From the NCBI RefSeq assembly GCF_000284375.1, contig NC_017249.1:6751001-6815000 (forward strand): a DNA stretch of 64,000 nucleotides, read 5' to 3'. Shown here in pieces: positions 50,326 through 59,454 of the stretch (within the stretch, counting starts at the first letter, position 1; each line of letters starts with the position of its first letter). Both the position numbers and the translations under genes were made by a program. The stretch is from Bradyrhizobium japonicum USDA 6 (GTDB taxonomy: Bacteria > Pseudomonadota > Alphaproteobacteria > Rhizobiales > Xanthobacteraceae). Under the pieces are notes generated by a model. The model searched no databases, was not told where the DNA came from, and saw nothing but the letters and a program-made list of their open reading frames with translations.

Positions 50326-51000
50326 TCAAGCGCCGGGAGCAGGCGGCGGGGTCAGGAGATAGCCGAGGCCGCGGACGGTCTGGATGATGTCGACATCGAG
50401 CTTCTTGCGGATGCGGCCGACGAAGACCTCGATGGTGTTGGAGTCGCGGTCGAAGTCCTGGTCGTAGAGGTGTTCGACCAGCTCGGTGCGGGACACGACG
50501 CGCCCCGAATGGTGCATCAGATAGGCCAGAAGCCGATATTCGTGCGAGGTCATCTTGACGGGATTGCCGGAGACGCTGACCCGCCCGGTCCTGGTGTCGA
50601 GCGTGACGGGGCCGCAACTCAATTCGCTCTGGGCATGGCCGGTGGAGCGGCGCAGCAGCGCGCGGATGCGCGCCAGCACCTCCTCCAGATGGAACGGCTT
50701 CGGCACGTAATCGTCGGCGCCGGCATCGAACCCCTGGACCTTGTCGCTCCAGCGATCGCGGGCGGTGAGGATCAGGACCGGCATGGTGCGGCCGTTGCGG
50801 CGCCAGGCTTCCAGCACCGAGATGCCGTCCTTCTTGGGCAGGCCGATGTCGAGCACAACGGCATCGTAGGGCTCGTTGTCGCCGAGATAGTGCCCCTCCT
50901 CTCCGTCGAAGGCGCGGTCGACGACATAGCCGGCGTCCGTCAGCGCCTTGGTGAGCTGGCGATTGAGATCAGGGTCGTCCTCAACAACAAGCAGGCGCAC
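50326..51000 (-). CDS. PhoP/FeuP-like OmpR-family response regulator
   Basis: A 224-residue regulator. The receiver has Asp 8 and 9, phosphorylated Asp 51 (AVVLDIGLPKKDG) and the switch Lys in DDYVPKPFHLEEV. The winged-helix domain ends TIEVFVGRIRKKLDVDIIQTVRGLGYLL. It is first in the two-gene unit with the kinase. In rhizobia a feuPQ pair is commonly found beside cycHJKL, as here, which supports the FeuP name by position. Confidence 0.9.
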   Translation of the reverse strand: MRLLVVEDDPDLNRQLTKALTDAGYVVDRAFDGEEGHYLGDNEPYDAVVLDIGLPKKDGISVLEAWRRNGRTMPVLILTARDRWSDKVQGFDAGADDYVPKPFHLEEVLARIRALLRRSTGHAQSELSCGPVTLDTRTGRVSVSGNPVKMTSHEYRLLAYLMHHSGRVVSRTELVEHLYDQDFDRDSNTIEVFVGRIRKKLDVDIIQTVRGLGYLLTPPPAPGA

Positions 51001-51231
51001 GCTTCTCTCCAGACATAGGCCGCATGAACACCGCTACAGATGAGCAATTCCGGCGTGAACTGAATATGAACGCGGGGAACCGGCCGCGTTACTTTTTGGT
51101 CATATAGAGCTTCTCATGGGCCCACGCGACGGCGCCCGCCAAGCCACCGGACGAGTTGGCGGGCGTGGCGGGCGCAATGTGCCGCGTTGCGCGGCGAGTC
51201 GGAAGGTCCGAACCGTCCCCTCGATCGGCCG

Positions 51232-51387
51232 TCAGGTCCGGAAGAACACGAACCAGATGACGGCAAGGATCAGGATCGCGAGCCCGGTCGAGATGGCAAG
51301 CAGGGCGGCCACTGACGGCCCGGGCTCGCCCTGACGCGCCTCGGTGGCGGTTTCGACGATCTGATCGTGCTCTCGCGTGGTTGCCAT
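51232..51387 (-). CDS. Small membrane protein under an EcfG-type promoter (51 aa)
   Basis: A 51-residue protein with a hydrophilic N-terminal half (TTREHDQIVETATEARQ) and one C-terminal membrane helix (ALLAISTGLAILILAVIWFV), ending in FFRT. GAGGG precedes the ATG. A near-perfect sigma-EcfG promoter lies 68 bases upstream, so it is probably a general stress gene. Function unknown. It is divergent from the Ku gene. Confidence 0.75.
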   Translation of the reverse strand: MATTREHDQIVETATEARQGEPGPSVAALLAISTGLAILILAVIWFVFFRT

Positions 51388-51454
51388 AGTGCCCTCAATC
51401 TCTGGATGTCGGCCGCGGTGGTCGCGCCCCTCTCGTGGCCTGATGTCTGGAGCC

Positions 51455-51479
51455 AACGCGTGATTGGATATGATGTTCC
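51455..51479 (-). promoter_or_regulatory. Sigma-EcfG (general stress response) promoter
   Basis: Read on the minus strand: GGAAC, 16 bases, CGTT. This matches the GGAAC-N16/17-CGTT consensus of alphaproteobacterial EcfG sigma factors exactly. It points to the small membrane gene at 51387. Confidence 0.75.
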
Positions 51480-51622
51480 GGCTTTTGCCGCTGCATCGGG
51501 CTGCAAACGCGCCTCAGGCGGCCGGTTAACGCAGTTGCAAGATTCCGCAATCCGTCTTGCTATGATTCGTTGTTCCCCGATGGTATCCTCGTCCTCTGTC
51601 CCCGTTGCGTTTGGAGTAGCCC

Positions 51623-52609
51623 ATGGCCCCCCGCGCCAATTGGAAGGGTTTTCTGCGTCTGTCGCTCGTGACCTGCCCGGTCGCGCTGTATCCGGCCACT
51701 TCGGATACCGAGAAGGTTTCGTTCAACCAGATCAACCGCAAGACCGGCCACCGGATCAAGTACCTCAAGGTCGACGCCGAGACCGGCGACGAGGTGACCT
51801 CCGAGGACATCGTCAAGGGCTACAAGGTCGACACCGACACCTATATCGAGGTCACCAAGGACGAGCTCGACGACATCGCGCTGGACTCCACGCACACGAT
51901 CGAGATCGACGAGTTCGTGCCGAAGACCGATATCGACAGCCGCTATTTGATCCGCCCCTACTATCTCGTGCCTGACGGCAAGGTCGGCCACGACGCCTTC
52001 GCGGTGATCCGCGAGACCATCCGCAGCATGGACAAGGTCGCGATCGGTCGCGTCGTGCTGACCAACCGCGAGCACATCATCGCGCTGGAGCCGCTCGAGA
52101 GCGGCCTGATGGGCACGCTACTGCGCTATCCCTACGAGGTCCGCAGCGAGAAGGAATATTTCGACGACATCCAGGACGTGAAGCTGACCAGGGACATGCT
52201 CGACCTCGCCAAGCACATCGTCGAGAAGAAATCCGGCGCGTTCGAGCCCGAACTGTTCGAGGACCACTACGAGACTGCGCTGATCGACCTCATCAACAAG
52301 AAGCGCAGCGGTGCACCGATCGCGGCGAAGGCGGCGCCGAAGACCGGAGGCAACGTCATCAACCTGATGGACGCGCTGAAGAAGAGCATCGCCAGCGAGA
52401 AGGACATGGCGCCCGCGGCCAAGGCCACCAAAGAGGCCGTCAGGGAGACCGTCAAGGGCAAGAAGCCGAAGAAGCGCGTCGAGGGCCAGCGCGAGATGCT
52501 GCTGCCGATCGCCGGCAAGGGCGGCAAGACAGCAGCAGCCAAGGAAGCGCCCCCCAAGAAGGCCGACAAGCCGGTGCGCGCGCCGGCACGGGCGAAGAAA
52601 GCCGGTTAG
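51623..52609 (+). CDS. ku: Ku protein, bacterial non-homologous end joining
   Basis: A 328-residue Ku with the core beta-barrel domain (MAPRANWKGFLRLSLVTCPVALYPA at the start, of which WKGFLRLSLVTCPVALYPA is the signature; then the KTDIDSRYLIRPYYL region) and a helical arm ending near residue 225. A Lys/Ala-rich tail of about 80 residues follows. It binds DNA ends as a dimer and recruits LigD; no ligD is in the window. The basic tail is common in Rhizobiales Ku paralogues and can add DNA binding. The upstream region is shared with the EcfG-driven small gene. Confidence 0.93.
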   Translation: MAPRANWKGFLRLSLVTCPVALYPATSDTEKVSFNQINRKTGHRIKYLKVDAETGDEVTSEDIVKGYKVDTDTYIEVTKDELDDIALDSTHTIEIDEFVPKTDIDSRYLIRPYYLVPDGKVGHDAFAVIRETIRSMDKVAIGRVVLTNREHIIALEPLESGLMGTLLRYPYEVRSEKEYFDDIQDVKLTRDMLDLAKHIVEKKSGAFEPELFEDHYETALIDLINKKRSGAPIAAKAAPKTGGNVINLMDALKKSIASEKDMAPAAKATKEAVRETVKGKKPKKRVEGQREMLLPIAGKGGKTAAAKEAPPKKADKPVRAPARAKKAG

Positions 52610-52669
52610 ACGCAATCCGCGTCTGCAATCGCGCCGTGATGTCTCCCCTCGCCGATCGGCCGGCCTGAC

Positions 52670-52906
52670 ATGCCCTGGTCGACGACGTTCGACGATCCCG
52701 TTCGCGCAAGTCACAAGCGCAAGCTGCTGACGCTGCAAGACGCGGCGGACTACATCATGCAGCTGCCTGAGGACGCGCAGCACGAGGCGCACTGGCAGAC
52801 CGCGATCGAGACCTTGATCAACGCAGCCGAGACAGGCGGCGGCTGGGTGATGTTCGCCCGCATCGCGATGTTGCGGGCGCTGAATGCGGACGGCCGCGGC
52901 CAATGA
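52670..52906 (+). CDS. Small hypothetical protein (78 aa)
   Basis: A 78-residue soluble ORF with a helical pattern (LLTLQDAADYIMQLPEDAQHE, of which the first 20 are LLTLQDAADYIMQLPEDAQH, then WQTAIETLINAAE). The amino-acid make-up looks like a real protein. It lies 60 bases after Ku in the same direction. No function recognised. Confidence 0.6.
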   Translation: MPWSTTFDDPVRASHKRKLLTLQDAADYIMQLPEDAQHEAHWQTAIETLINAAETGGGWVMFARIAMLRALNADGRGQ

Positions 52907-53055
52907 GCGCCTTGGCTGTCGTCCTTGGTTGTCATCTCTGGCGCGCATCCGTGCCGACCGTGACGAACAGGCTCAACAAACCGTTAATCGGCGCCCTCGT
53001 GTCCGGCACGACAGGGTATTCCTACGGGCGACAAAATTAACCGTTGGTTCCCCTT

Positions 53056-53283
53056 ATGCGCAGCATGGTTCCGGCTCCGATCGAGCCAAGGTTCGCGTGC
53101 CCCGTGCAGCAGGACGTCAGAAAGAACTACATCAGCATCGTGAACGACGCGCCTGATCACGAGCAGGCGGCGAGCACGGCGCCGCGGCCGCAGCCTGGTA
53201 CGATGAAGGACCTCGTCGGCCGTCTCGCGACCGTGCTGAAGCGCCGCCTCCCCGCCGCACCGGGCCCGACCATCACGCCCTGA
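53056..53283 (+). CDS. Small hypothetical protein (75 aa)
   Basis: A 75-residue ORF starting at the first ATG of an open frame. It has one Cys, a mildly basic C-terminal part (MKDLVGRLATVLKRRLPAAP) that could form an amphipathic helix, and Pro/Ala-rich linkers. No known domain. The ribosome site is poor, so the call is tentative. Confidence 0.4.
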   Translation: MRSMVPAPIEPRFACPVQQDVRKNYISIVNDAPDHEQAASTAPRPQPGTMKDLVGRLATVLKRRLPAAPGPTITP

Positions 53284-53499
53284 CAGACGCCGCGGCTTCC
53301 GCGTGTCCTTGCGGGGGGCGGTCGATTTGAATCCATTTGGATGGATCGATGGAACCTTAATTTAATGGATGCCATCGTATGTGACGGAGGCGCGGCCGCC
53401 CGGGCTTCATTCTTCCGTCGCGCAGAAAAATCTATTCGATCTATTACCAGTCCGAAAACGACGCTGCCACACATTGGATCGGATGAAGAGGAGTTGGCA

Positions 53500-53664
53500 A
53501 TGACTTTGCTTAGGTCTTTCCTTGCCGATGAGACTGGCGCAACCGCCATCGAATACGGCCTGATTGCCGCCGGCATTGCGCTGGCGATCGTGACCGTCGT
53601 GAACAACACGGGCAGCCAGCTTCTCAACAACAAGTTCAACTCGATCAGCTCGTCGCTGAAGTAA
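53500..53664 (+). CDS. Flp-type IVb pilin (orphan)
   Basis: A 54-residue Flp pilin. A short leader ends before the conserved Glu in ADETGATAIEYGLIAAGIAL, and one hydrophobic helix follows. It would be cut by a TadV-type prepilin peptidase and assembled into a Tad pilus. GAGGAG precedes the ATG; the frame is open further upstream without good cause. No tad or cpa genes are next to it, so it may be an extra pilin copy feeding a Tad system elsewhere. Confidence 0.9.
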   Translation: MTLLRSFLADETGATAIEYGLIAAGIALAIVTVVNNTGSQLLNNKFNSISSSLK

Positions 53665-53748
53665 GGGCCGCCTCGTAACGGCCGCCCTGGCCTGAGGCGA
53701 CGTCCCTGCACGCGCCGACCTCGGCGCATGCTCCCTCCCCGATCTCAT

Positions 53749-53823
53749 CATTGCGAGCGATAGCGAAGCAATCCAGAGTCCTCCCGCGGAGGAATTCTGG
53801 ATTACCCCGCTGCGCTCGCAATA
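53749..53823. repeat. Palindromic intergenic repeat (CATTGCGAGCG type, second copy)
   Basis: Related to the element at 730-803: CATTGCGAGCGATAGCGAAG on the left, the complementary CTGCGCTCGCAAT on the right, and CAATCCAGAG/TTCTGGATT inside. It is slightly diverged (TTACCCC for TTGCTTC in the right arm). It fills part of the 330-base gap after the pilin. The remainder shows no gene. Confidence 0.7.
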
Positions 53824-53994
53824 GCGCGTGGCCCGTAACGCACTCAAAATCGTGTCCCGGACGCTACGCAACGTCCTTCAAGCAACCACATCCTCGCGCT
53901 CCCGCGCTTTGACGGCCTTTTGAGTCCTGATAGTCTTCGGCCCGGCGTGGTTCGACGGGCCATGCTCAATCATTGGACCAGAGCGATTTGAAGG

Positions 53995-54435
53995 ATGCGG
54001 ATGAGAAGCGTGACGATCTTGGCTCTCAGCCTCATGTTTGTCGGCGCCTGGTCGCACGACGGCGCGAGAGGACAGACTTCGGTCGCACCGCCGGTCTCGC
54101 TTGCTCCGCCCAACGCATCGCCGCCGCGCGCGAACGCCAAGACTTCCAGAATTCCGCCGGCGACACCCGGCAGGGAGGTTTCGCCACCTGTGATCGGCGG
54201 GCCTCCGCCGATGCCTAATCCAGCCGCCGACTACGACGGCTTCAGCGTAGGCACCGTCGACGACAGTGACGCCTCAAGCCAGGTGACGCCGCCTGTGAGG
54301 TCACGCGCAGCAAAGGGCGCCAAGTCCAATTCCACGTCCAATCCCGATACAAATGGTCTCGGCGGCCAGTCATCGGTCGATCAGGAAGACGAGGCGCTGA
54401 AACGAAAGCTGACGATCTGCAAAAACTGCAAGTAG
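53995..54435 (+). CDS. Secreted Pro/Ser-rich hypothetical protein
   Basis: A 146-residue ORF. A signal peptide (VTILALSLMFVGAWS) is followed by a low-complexity mature part rich in Pro, Ala and Ser. It ends in a charged helix and ICKNCK, with two cysteines in a CxxC pair at the very end. No family is recognised. The start may be the ATG at 53995 or the one at 54001. Confidence 0.55.
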   Translation: MRMRSVTILALSLMFVGAWSHDGARGQTSVAPPVSLAPPNASPPRANAKTSRIPPATPGREVSPPVIGGPPPMPNPAADYDGFSVGTVDDSDASSQVTPPVRSRAAKGAKSNSTSNPDTNGLGGQSSVDQEDEALKRKLTICKNCK

Positions 54436-54441
54436 GGCGTT

Positions 54442-54511
54442 CGTAGACCGGATTGCGCTTCTGCCTTCGCTCTTCGAGCTACGGCGGACAAATCGCTCCA
54501 TCCGGGCTACG
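54442..54511. repeat. Intergenic inverted repeat (CGTAGACCGGAT type)
   Basis: Arms CGTAGACCGGAT and ATCCGGGCTACG enclose about 45 bases. It is the same class as 12413-12491 and lies after the Pro/Ser-rich gene. Confidence 0.5.
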
Positions 54512-54635
54512 GCAGCGCGCTGCATGGCTGACCTACCGCGACCGTCGCCTACCCGTGCTTTACCCTCCTGCAAATTCCTGATCCTCTCACCCCAATCGGC
54601 CGGAGCAACCGGCCAAGCCTGAGGAGAGAGACGCC

Positions 54636-56270
54636 ATGAAGCTCGGCACCGCCATTGCGGAAATCATGAAGCGCGAGGGGATCGAGATCCTCTGCGGCTA
54701 TCCGGTCAACCATCTGATCGAGCATGCGGCCAAGGCCGAGATCCGGCCGGTGATGGTGCGGCAGGAGCGCGTCGGGGTGCACATGGCGGATGCGATCTCG
54801 CGGGTGACGTCGGGGCGTTCGATCGGCGCGTTCTGCATGCAGCACGGGCCCGGCGCCGAGAACGCGATGGGCGGTGTTGCGCAATGCTATGGCGAATCCG
54901 TGCCCGTGCTGGTGCTGCCGATGGGCTATCAGCGCCGGCTCGCGCATATCGAGCCGAACTTCAATTCCAGCGAGGCGATGAAGCCGTTCGCGAAGTCGTC
55001 CGAGCCGATCATTCTGGCGGCCGAGGTGACCAACATTTTTCGCCGTGCCTTCACCAAACTGAAGAACGGCCGTGGCGGTCCCGTCATCGTCGAGATCCCC
55101 GCCGACATGTGGAACGAGGAGGTGCCGGAGCCGCTGAACTACACGCCGGTGCTGCGCACGCGCTACGGCGCCGATCCTGTTCATGTGAAGGAGGCGGCAG
55201 CCCTGCTCGTCAACGCGAAGCGCCCCGTGATCTATGCCGGCCAGGGCGTGCACTACGCGCAGGCCTGGCCGCAACTGAAGCGGCTCGCCGAGCGGCTCGC
55301 CATTCCCGTCACCACCAGCCTGGGGGGCAAATCATCGTTCCCGGAAACGCATCCGCTGTCGCTCGGCTCGGGTGGCCTCGCGGTGCCGCGCGCGGTCCCG
55401 AAATTCCTCGCTGAAGCCGACGTGATCTTCGGCATCGGCTGCTCGTTCACGGAAACCAGTTTCGGCATCGCGATGCCCAAGGCCAAGACCATCATCCACT
55501 CCACGCTCGATCCGAACCATCTCAACAAGGATGTGGAAGCCAAGGTTGGCCTCGTCGGCGATGCCGGCCTCGTGCTCGATGCGCTGCTGGAGGAGATCGG
55601 CAAGACCGTCGCGGCGGATCGCGACGCATCAGCGGTCGCGGCCGAGATCGCCGCTTCGCACAAGGAGTGGCTGGCGAAATGGATGCCGAAACTCACCAGC
55701 AATGACGCGCCGCTCAGCCCCTATCGCGTGCTCTGGGATCTCCAGCACACCGTCGACATCAAGAACACCATCATCACCCATGATGCCGGCAGTCCGCGCG
55801 ACCAGCTCTCGCCGTTCTGGAAGGCGGTCGAGCCCCTCAGCTATCTCGGCTGGGGCAAGACGACGCAGCTCGGCTACGGCCTTGGGCTCGCGATGGGCGC
55901 AAAACTCGCAAAGCCCGACAAGCTCTGCATCAATGTCTGGGGCGACGCCGCCATCGGGTTCACCGGTATGGATTTCGAGACCGCGGTGCGCGAGCGCATC
56001 CCGATCATGTCGATCCTGCTCAACAATTTCTCGATGGCGATCGAGTTGAAGGTGATGCCGATCTCGACCGAGAAATACCGCTCGACCGACATCTCCGGCG
56101 ACTATGCCGCGATGGCGCGCGCCTTCGGCGGCCATGGCGAGCGGGTGACGAGGCCGGAGGACATCATCCCAGCTATCAAGCGCGGCATCCAGAAGACAAA
56201 GGAAGGCGTGCCGGTGCTGCTGGAGTTCATCACCAGCAAGGAGACCGAGGTGTCGCGGCCGGGGACTTGA
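54636..56270 (+). CDS. Thiamine pyrophosphate-dependent enzyme (acetolactate synthase-like)
   Basis: A 544-residue ThDP enzyme with the three-domain layout of the acetolactate synthase/oxalyl-CoA decarboxylase group. The N-terminal PYR domain has the catalytic Glu region MVRQERVGVHMADA. The central domain has RPVIYAGQGVHY. The C-terminal PP domain has the ThDP motif GDAAIGFTGMDFETAVRERI ending in LNN. The reaction cannot be set: acetolactate synthase needs a small subunit, which is absent. Relatives include sulfoacetaldehyde acetyltransferase, benzoylformate decarboxylase and oxalyl-CoA decarboxylase. GAGAGAG lies before the ATG. Confidence 0.85.
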   Translation: MKLGTAIAEIMKREGIEILCGYPVNHLIEHAAKAEIRPVMVRQERVGVHMADAISRVTSGRSIGAFCMQHGPGAENAMGGVAQCYGESVPVLVLPMGYQRRLAHIEPNFNSSEAMKPFAKSSEPIILAAEVTNIFRRAFTKLKNGRGGPVIVEIPADMWNEEVPEPLNYTPVLRTRYGADPVHVKEAAALLVNAKRPVIYAGQGVHYAQAWPQLKRLAERLAIPVTTSLGGKSSFPETHPLSLGSGGLAVPRAVPKFLAEADVIFGIGCSFTETSFGIAMPKAKTIIHSTLDPNHLNKDVEAKVGLVGDAGLVLDALLEEIGKTVAADRDASAVAAEIAASHKEWLAKWMPKLTSNDAPLSPYRVLWDLQHTVDIKNTIITHDAGSPRDQLSPFWKAVEPLSYLGWGKTTQLGYGLGLAMGAKLAKPDKLCINVWGDAAIGFTGMDFETAVRERIPIMSILLNNFSMAIELKVMPISTEKYRSTDISGDYAAMARAFGGHGERVTRPEDIIPAIKRGIQKTKEGVPVLLEFITSKETEVSRPGT

Positions 56271-56396
56271 GCCTGCACCAAAGGACAGCAGTCAGCGGCA
56301 AGGATATCGCTGGCGGGATGGGATTTGGGATGGAATAATCCGGCTTTCAGCGATTGGGCCCGGCCCACTAGGCGCCGGGCCATATGGATTTCCCGA

Positions 56397-58973
56397 ATGA
56401 CCGCGCTTCCGCAGGACGTGGCCGCCGAGCTGAGACGCAGGATTGCAGAGCTTGAACAGCAATTGCGGGCGGGCGCGGACGAGAATGCGCGCCTGCAAAA
56501 CGAGCTCGCCGTCGCGAGGGACCGCCAGAACGCCAGCACCAAGATCCTGCGAACCATCGCCAGCTCATCCGGCGATGCCGACGCCGCGCTGCATCAGATC
56601 GCGGAAGCCACCATGGGTCTGTTCGGCGCGCCGAGCGCGGCCATCCACATCGCGGACGGCGACGGCTGGTCAAAAATCATCCGGGTCGGCGACAGCTCCA
56701 AGCGCGTCGGCGCCGGCGTGCCGCTGTCCCAGCTCAAGATCGGCGGCCGCAACATGCCCGGCGTCATCGTCGCCGAGAACCGCCAGGTCCACGTCCCCGA
56801 CCTCGACAACGTCGATCCCGCCATCGCCGACTGGCCCGGCCTGCCCTTCGTTCGCGCCGCCGGCACACGCTCGATGTCGGGCTCGCCGCTGCGGCTCGAC
56901 GGCAAGGCGATCGGCGCGCTGATCGTCTACCGCGACCACATTGCGCCCTTCACCGACGACGAAATGGCGCTGCAACAGAGCTTTGCCGATCAGGCCGCGA
57001 TCGCCATCGAGAACACGCGGCTGTTCAACGAGGTGCAGCAGCGCACCAACGATCTCGGCGAGGCGCTTCAGCAGCAGACCGCGGTCGGCGACGTGCTCAA
57101 GACCATCAGCCGCTCGACATTCGACCTGCAGCCGGTGCTCGACACGCTGGTGGCGACCGCGGCCCGGCTGTGCGATGCGGAGATGGCCTTCATCATGCGC
57201 CGCGAGGGCGAAGAATATTGGGCGGGCGCGGCGGTCGGCTACACCCAGGCCTATATCGAGTTCCTGCAGACCCATCCGCTGAAAGTCGATCGCGGCACCA
57301 TCACGGGCCGATGCATCCTGGAAAGACGGCCGGTGCAGATCCTCGATGTCGTCACCGACCCCGAATATACCTTGCGGGAATCGAGCACCCTCGCCCACCA
57401 GCACACCGCGCTCGGCGTACCGCTGCTGCGCGAGAACGAGCCGATCGGGACAATCGTGCTGGCGCGCCAGCGCGTCGAGCCGTTCACGCAGAAGCAGATC
57501 GACCTCGTCACCACCTTCGCTGACCAGGCGGTGATCGCGATCGAGAATGTCAGGCTGTTCAACGAAGTCCAGACCAAGGCGCGCGACCTCTCGGAGGCGC
57601 TGACCTACCAGACCGGCAGCGCCAACATTCTGAAAGTGATCGCCTCGACACCAACCGACGTCGAACCGGCACTCAAAGCGATCGTCGAATGCGCCTGCGA
57701 GCTATGCGACTCTTACGACGCCACCGTGGTGCTGAAAGACGGCGACGACCTCCGCTTCAGCGCCCATCATGGCCCGATCCCGATCGACCTGGAGAAATGG
57801 CCGATCAACCGCCGCTGGACCGCTGGCCGCGCCTTCATCGATCAAGCCCCGATCCACGTCGAGGACCTCCACGACGAGACGAATGCGGATTTCTCCGATG
57901 GCCGCGAGCTCGCGCTCCGGATGGGCCATCGCAGCATCCTCAGCGTGCCGCTCGTGCGCGAAGGTGAAAGCATCGGCGCCATCATTCTTCGGCGCAAGGA
58001 GGTGCATCCGTTCACCGACAAGCAGATCGCGCTGTTGCAGACCTTCGCCGATCAGGCCGTGATCGCGATCGGCAACGTCCACCTGTTCGAGGAAGTACAG
58101 GCCCGCACCAAAGAGCTCGCCCAGTCCCTCGACGATCTGCGCGCCGCGCAGGATCGCCTCGTCCAGACCGAGAAGCTCGCCTCCCTCGGCCAGCTCACCG
58201 CCGGCATCGCGCATGAGATCAAGAACCCGCTCAACTTCGTCAACAATTTCGCGGCGCTGTCGGCCGACCTGACGGCGGAGCTGAACGAGCTGCTCGCGTC
58301 TTCAGCGCTCGCCGAGAACATCCGCGGCGAGGTCGACGACCTCACCGCGCTCCTGAAGGACAATCTGCAAAAGGTGGTGCAGCACGGCAAGCGCGCCGAT
58401 TCCATCGTCAAGAACATGCTGCTGCATTCCCGCGCGGGCAGCGGCCAGCTCGGGATGGCCGACGTCAACTCGCTGGTCGAGGAGAGCCTCAACCTCGCCT
58501 ATCACGGCGCCCGCGCCGAAAAGCCGCAATTCGACGTCGCGCTGAAGCGCGAGCTGGACCCCGGCGCCGGCACGGCCGAGCTGTTTGCACAGGAGATCAC
58601 GCGGGTGCTGCTCAACCTGGTCTCGAACGGCTTTTATGCGGTGGCGAAGCGCAAGTCGGACGATGGCGCGGCCGGCTACGAGCCGGTCGTGATCGCCGCC
58701 ACGTGCGACCGCGGCAGCCATGTCGAGATCCGCATCCGCGACAACGGCACCGGCATTCCGCCGGAGGTGAAGGACAAGATGTTCAATCCCTTCTTCACCA
58801 CCAAGCCGGCAGGCGAAGGCACCGGCCTTGGCCTGTCAATGAGCCACGACATCATCGTGAAGCAGCACGGCGGCACCATCGACGTCGATACGCGCCCCGG
58901 TGAATTCACCGAGTTCACCATCCGTTTGCCGCGCAGAAGTAATTTCACGGACAAAACCCGGGGTAAGCCGTGA
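56397..58973 (+). CDS. Soluble multi-GAF sensor histidine kinase (copy 1)
   Basis: An 858-residue kinase with no membrane helix. An N-terminal coiled coil (EQQLRAGADENARLQNELA) is followed by three GAF domains (about residues 50-205, 235-385 and 415-565). Each ends in the FADQA-IAI-N--LF linker. A second coiled coil (SLDDLRAAQDRLVQTEKLAS) leads to HisKA with His 606 in GIAHEIKNPLNFVNNFA, and HATPase_c has NGTGIP and GEGTGLGLSMS. It starts at the ATG before the coiled coil. Its stop overlaps the start of a single-domain receiver. GAF1 and the kinase end are shared with the paralogue at 59455; GAF2 and GAF3 are not. Confidence 0.9.
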   Translation: MTALPQDVAAELRRRIAELEQQLRAGADENARLQNELAVARDRQNASTKILRTIASSSGDADAALHQIAEATMGLFGAPSAAIHIADGDGWSKIIRVGDSSKRVGAGVPLSQLKIGGRNMPGVIVAENRQVHVPDLDNVDPAIADWPGLPFVRAAGTRSMSGSPLRLDGKAIGALIVYRDHIAPFTDDEMALQQSFADQAAIAIENTRLFNEVQQRTNDLGEALQQQTAVGDVLKTISRSTFDLQPVLDTLVATAARLCDAEMAFIMRREGEEYWAGAAVGYTQAYIEFLQTHPLKVDRGTITGRCILERRPVQILDVVTDPEYTLRESSTLAHQHTALGVPLLRENEPIGTIVLARQRVEPFTQKQIDLVTTFADQAVIAIENVRLFNEVQTKARDLSEALTYQTGSANILKVIASTPTDVEPALKAIVECACELCDSYDATVVLKDGDDLRFSAHHGPIPIDLEKWPINRRWTAGRAFIDQAPIHVEDLHDETNADFSDGRELALRMGHRSILSVPLVREGESIGAIILRRKEVHPFTDKQIALLQTFADQAVIAIGNVHLFEEVQARTKELAQSLDDLRAAQDRLVQTEKLASLGQLTAGIAHEIKNPLNFVNNFAALSADLTAELNELLASSALAENIRGEVDDLTALLKDNLQKVVQHGKRADSIVKNMLLHSRAGSGQLGMADVNSLVEESLNLAYHGARAEKPQFDVALKRELDPGAGTAELFAQEITRVLLNLVSNGFYAVAKRKSDDGAAGYEPVVIAATCDRGSHVEIRIRDNGTGIPPEVKDKMFNPFFTTKPAGEGTGLGLSMSHDIIVKQHGGTIDVDTRPGEFTEFTIRLPRRSNFTDKTRGKP
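56520..57035 (+). repeat. 5' module shared with the kinase at 59455 (copy 1)
   Basis: Coding repeat for the end of the coiled coil plus GAF1. It aligns closely with 59560-60070 at DNA level, for example across ATCGGCGGCCGCAACATGCC and the following 200 bases. Boundaries are approximate. Confidence 0.75.
58105..58935 (+). repeat. 3' module shared with the kinase at 59455 (copy 1)
   Basis: Coding repeat for the linker helix, HisKA and HATPase_c. It aligns closely with 61120-61945. Together with the 5' module it frames a non-matching centre, the sign of a mosaic duplication. Confidence 0.75.
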
Positions 58974-59359
58974 CTGTGATGGTTCTGGTTGTGGATGACG
59001 AACCCGACGTGGAGACCTTGTTTCGACAGCACTTCCGGCGCGATCTCCGCGCCCAGCGCTTCGTGATGGATTTTGCGCGTTCGGCGGCGGACGCGCTGAC
59101 CCGCATCGCCGACAATCTCGGGCAGTCGCTGATCCTGATCCTGTCCGACATCAACATGCCCGGAATGACCGGGCTCGAAATGCTGCCGAAGGTGAAGGAG
59201 ATCCGGCCCGAAGTGGCGGTGATCATGGTCACCGCCTATGGCGATGCCGACACCAGGCGCAAGGCGCTGGAGAACGGCGCGACCGGACTTTTGACGAAGC
59301 CGATCGACTTCACGCTGCTGCGCCAGGAGATCGACAACCGGCTGGCCCAGGCGGGATAG
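58970..59359 (+). CDS. Stand-alone receiver (CheY-like response regulator)
   Basis: A 129-residue single receiver domain with acidic Asp 9 and 10, phosphorylated Asp 60 (ILILSDINMPGMTG) and the switch Lys in GLLTKPIDF. No output domain. It starts with GTG overlapping the stop of the upstream kinase (GTGA), so it is co-translated and should be its direct partner. The second kinase begins about 95 bases downstream and could phosphorylate the same protein. Confidence 0.9.
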   Translation: MTVMVLVVDDEPDVETLFRQHFRRDLRAQRFVMDFARSAADALTRIADNLGQSLILILSDINMPGMTGLEMLPKVKEIRPEVAVIMVTAYGDADTRRKALENGATGLLTKPIDFTLLRQEIDNRLAQAG

Positions 59360-59454
59360 GGCTGCCAAAAGGCTGTGGGCGCTGGCTCCGGCCGCAGGAG
59401 ATGTGATAATCGGGCTTGGTACCGCGTACGTCGCGGCGCTTAGCCGGATTATCA

